A stretch of 64,000 nt of DNA. Origin: Planctomycetaceae bacterium (lineage in GTDB: Bacteria > Planctomycetota > Planctomycetia > Planctomycetales > Planctomycetaceae). The stretch's first letter is position 1; each line of letters begins with the position of its first letter. The stretch covers positions 1 to 64,000 of the forward strand of contig JAKFWA010000006.1 of assembly GCA_021732995.1 (NCBI GenBank), read 5' to 3'. Under the pieces are notes generated by a model. It was not told the origin of the DNA, searched no databases, and worked only from the letters and a program-made list of their open reading frames with translations. Made by a program: the position numbers and the translations under genes. This document shows positions 62,479 to 64,000 of this stretch, piece after piece.

Positions 62479-64000
62479 ATGTCCAAAGACTCTTCGTCCG
62501 CGCCTGCAACACCATCGGCGGCGAAACGTCGCTCGCCAATGGAACGAGCTGCGGTATGGTTGCTGATTATCAGCCTGCTGGGACTCGCGGGCTGGGAAGG
62601 GTGGCAGCGTCATAGCTACAACCAGACATTGTCCGCGCTGCAAGACAGCTTGAAAGCCAATGAGCACGCCGCCAATCAAGGCCTGACTCTGACTGAGGCG
62701 AGGTCCATGTACCGCGGCTGGCCGGTCGAAACTGTCGAGTCGCAACTGTTGAGTAAGCAGGTCACGGTCAAGTGGCCCAGTCTCTTCAAAAACTTTCAAT
62801 TGCAACTGCAGCTGGGACAGCAGGAGATCGTGCTGACGCTGGCGTCTGGCGAGGAGTCGCATGAGAGTCCCCAGGTGCCGCCGTCTCCGCAACTGGCCGC
62901 GTCACCATCACCGCCTCAGGATTTCGAGCCGATCGAGAAGCCGCGCGAAGAATTCTCTAATGGAGGTCTCAGTAAGACAGACCCACAGATCTTGATGGTT
63001 GATGTGCGCGACGCGTGGAAATCAGGTCCGGAAATTCAACAGGGAATTCTGGTTCGTGAACTCGGACGTCAGGCGCTCTTGCTGGCGGGCCGGGAAGAAC
63101 TGTCGCTGCCGACTCGTGACTTTACCATTGGTGAAACATTTCCCGCGACAGGCGACCCGATACTGCGACCGTTGCGTGTCGTTACATCGATCACTCAGGA
63201 TGGCAAGGCTGAGCTTACCATCTTACTGCATACTCGGAACACGCACGGGGTGCCGGTACTTGAAAGGCTGAAAGTCTTTACTCTTCCCCTGGAAGGGGGT
63301 GATCGTATCAGTCAGCTGACGGCGGCACTGGAACCACTGTCACGAATAGAATTCGTCGATTTGCTGAAGACGGTGGGGTACAGTGGATCGGGCAGAAAGT
63401 TTGTTGCTGATGCGCCCCTGTCCGATGAAATCGCGGCACGGCCATTTCATTTTGACGTGGTCTCTCAATTCGCGACCATCCGTGATATCCATCTGGAAAT
63501 TCAATCAGAAGGCGAATCCGGACCACGGCTGGCTGCATTGGCGCGTGCTTACGCGCAGCTCGGCACATTAACCGAAGAGCAGTGGAGTCCCGCACACAAG
63601 GCGTTCAAAGCCCTAGCGTTGTTGTACGCCGAACGGCTCGTTGCCAAAACTGATGGGCAGCCAATTGGCCTCTGGAATCGCGCATTTGTGAAAGCACTCG
63701 TGGGGCTGCCCGACTCCGCAATTGCAGATCTTGAAGCAGTAAAGAAACTGAAGGGCACTGAGGAACCCACGTGGTTGCCATTCATTGACGCATACTCTCG
63801 ATCTGACACAAAACGACTGCGTGAGTATGTTCAAAGTAGTCCGCTGCCTAAGCTGGCAACATACCTGCACATGCTGGCTGCCGATCTGACAAGCAGCGTA
63901 CCGCTGCGTTATGAAGCCGCCGAAAAGATGTTGGAAACTGAGCCGGATTGCATCCGCGCGTGGGATGTCATGGCACATGATGGAAGGCTCGGTGTTCAAG
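62479..64000 (+). CDS. Large membrane-anchored protein, 3' end beyond window
   Basis: An open frame continues without stop to the window end, giving at least 507 residues. GGAGG lies five bases before ATG 62479 (ATG 62476 is an alternative but too close). One transmembrane helix at about residues 23-42 (RAAVWLLIISLLGLAGWEGW) follows a short Ser/Ala/Pro-rich cytoplasmic head. The periplasmic part has a heptad-like segment, a Pro-rich linker (about 135-165) and a helical region. I recognise no domain. The 274 bp before it hold no gene. Confidence 0.75.
   Translation, partial: MSKDSSSAPATPSAAKRRSPMERAAVWLLIISLLGLAGWEGWQRHSYNQTLSALQDSLKANEHAANQGLTLTEARSMYRGWPVETVESQLLSKQVTVKWPSLFKNFQLQLQLGQQEIVLTLASGEESHESPQVPPSPQLAASPSPPQDFEPIEKPREEFSNGGLSKTDPQILMVDVRDAWKSGPEIQQGILVRELGRQALLLAGREELSLPTRDFTIGETFPATGDPILRPLRVVTSITQDGKAELTILLHTRNTHGVPVLERLKVFTLPLEGGDRISQLTAALEPLSRIEFVDLLKTVGYSGSGRKFVADAPLSDEIAARPFHFDVVSQFATIRDIHLEIQSEGESGPRLAALARAYAQLGTLTEEQWSPAHKAFKALALLYAERLVAKTDGQPIGLWNRAFVKALVGLPDSAIADLEAVKKLKGTEEPTWLPFIDAYSRSDTKRLREYVQSSPLPKLATYLHMLAADLTSSVPLRYEAAEKMLETEPDCIRAWDVMAHDGRLGVQ

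Overview
The window is about 57-60% GC by eye and carries gene families typical of Planctomycetota, most likely a member of the Planctomycetales. The marker families are DUF1501, two large DUF1549/DUF1553 proteins with cytochrome-like motifs, three pre-peptidase C-terminal (PPC) domain proteins, a BBP7-type outer-membrane barrel, a giant DUF11/SdrD-like surface protein with a planctomycete LESRMLLA-type N-terminal tag, a zinc-finger/Ser-Thr kinase fusion, and EF-hand and TPR proteins. No rRNA, tRNA, CRISPR array, prophage, integrase or transposase was recognised. The taxonomic call is inference from family content.

Layout. 1-12.4 kb: a membrane Ser/Thr kinase, a secreted protein combining a degenerate trypsin fold with a TolR-like end, two exported TPR proteins (one with a zincin motif) on the minus strand, and a divergent EF-hand/beta-propeller protein. 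12.5-15.6 kb: a MazF-type toxin-antitoxin remnant whose toxin is cut by a palindromic element, then a LolE/LolD-like ABC pair. 15.7-25 kb: DUF1501, a membrane-fused spermidine-synthase-like protein, and a minus-strand DUF1549/1553 - Uma2 - PPC cluster. 25-31.5 kb: CYTH phosphatase, M50 protease, PQQ-type propeller, KdtA and an L,D-transpeptidase. 31.6-40.1 kb: the 2283-residue repeat protein and its BBP7 neighbour. 40.8-45.5 kb: a second PPC protein and the lysine/diaminopimelate genes asd and lysA with a small membrane protein between them. 45.5-49.5 kb: methyltransferase, universal stress protein, phospholipase-D-type synthase and a secreted PRC-barrel protein, closed by a clear terminator. 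49.5-58.3 kb: lipoate-ligase-like protein, acetyltransferase, DUF4159, RarA, and a second PPC + DUF1549/1553 pair. 58.4-64 kb: a small conserved protein, an arylsulfatase, an orphan membrane protein and a membrane protein running off the window end.

Much of the window serves the cell envelope. KdtA (Kdo transfer to lipid A), the Lol-like ABC pair, BBP7, asd/lysA (meso-diaminopimelate and lysine) and the LysM L,D-transpeptidase fit a Gram-negative envelope with LPS and cross-linked peptidoglycan. Many of the remaining genes encode exported proteins. The most unusual items are the paired PPC/DUF1549-1553 loci, the interrupted mazF, the pseudo-protease/TolR fusion, and the BBP7-giant protein-transpeptidase-KdtA run on one strand. 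Start codons were often moved inward from the longest possible start because a Shine-Dalgarno site or signal peptide supports the internal one.
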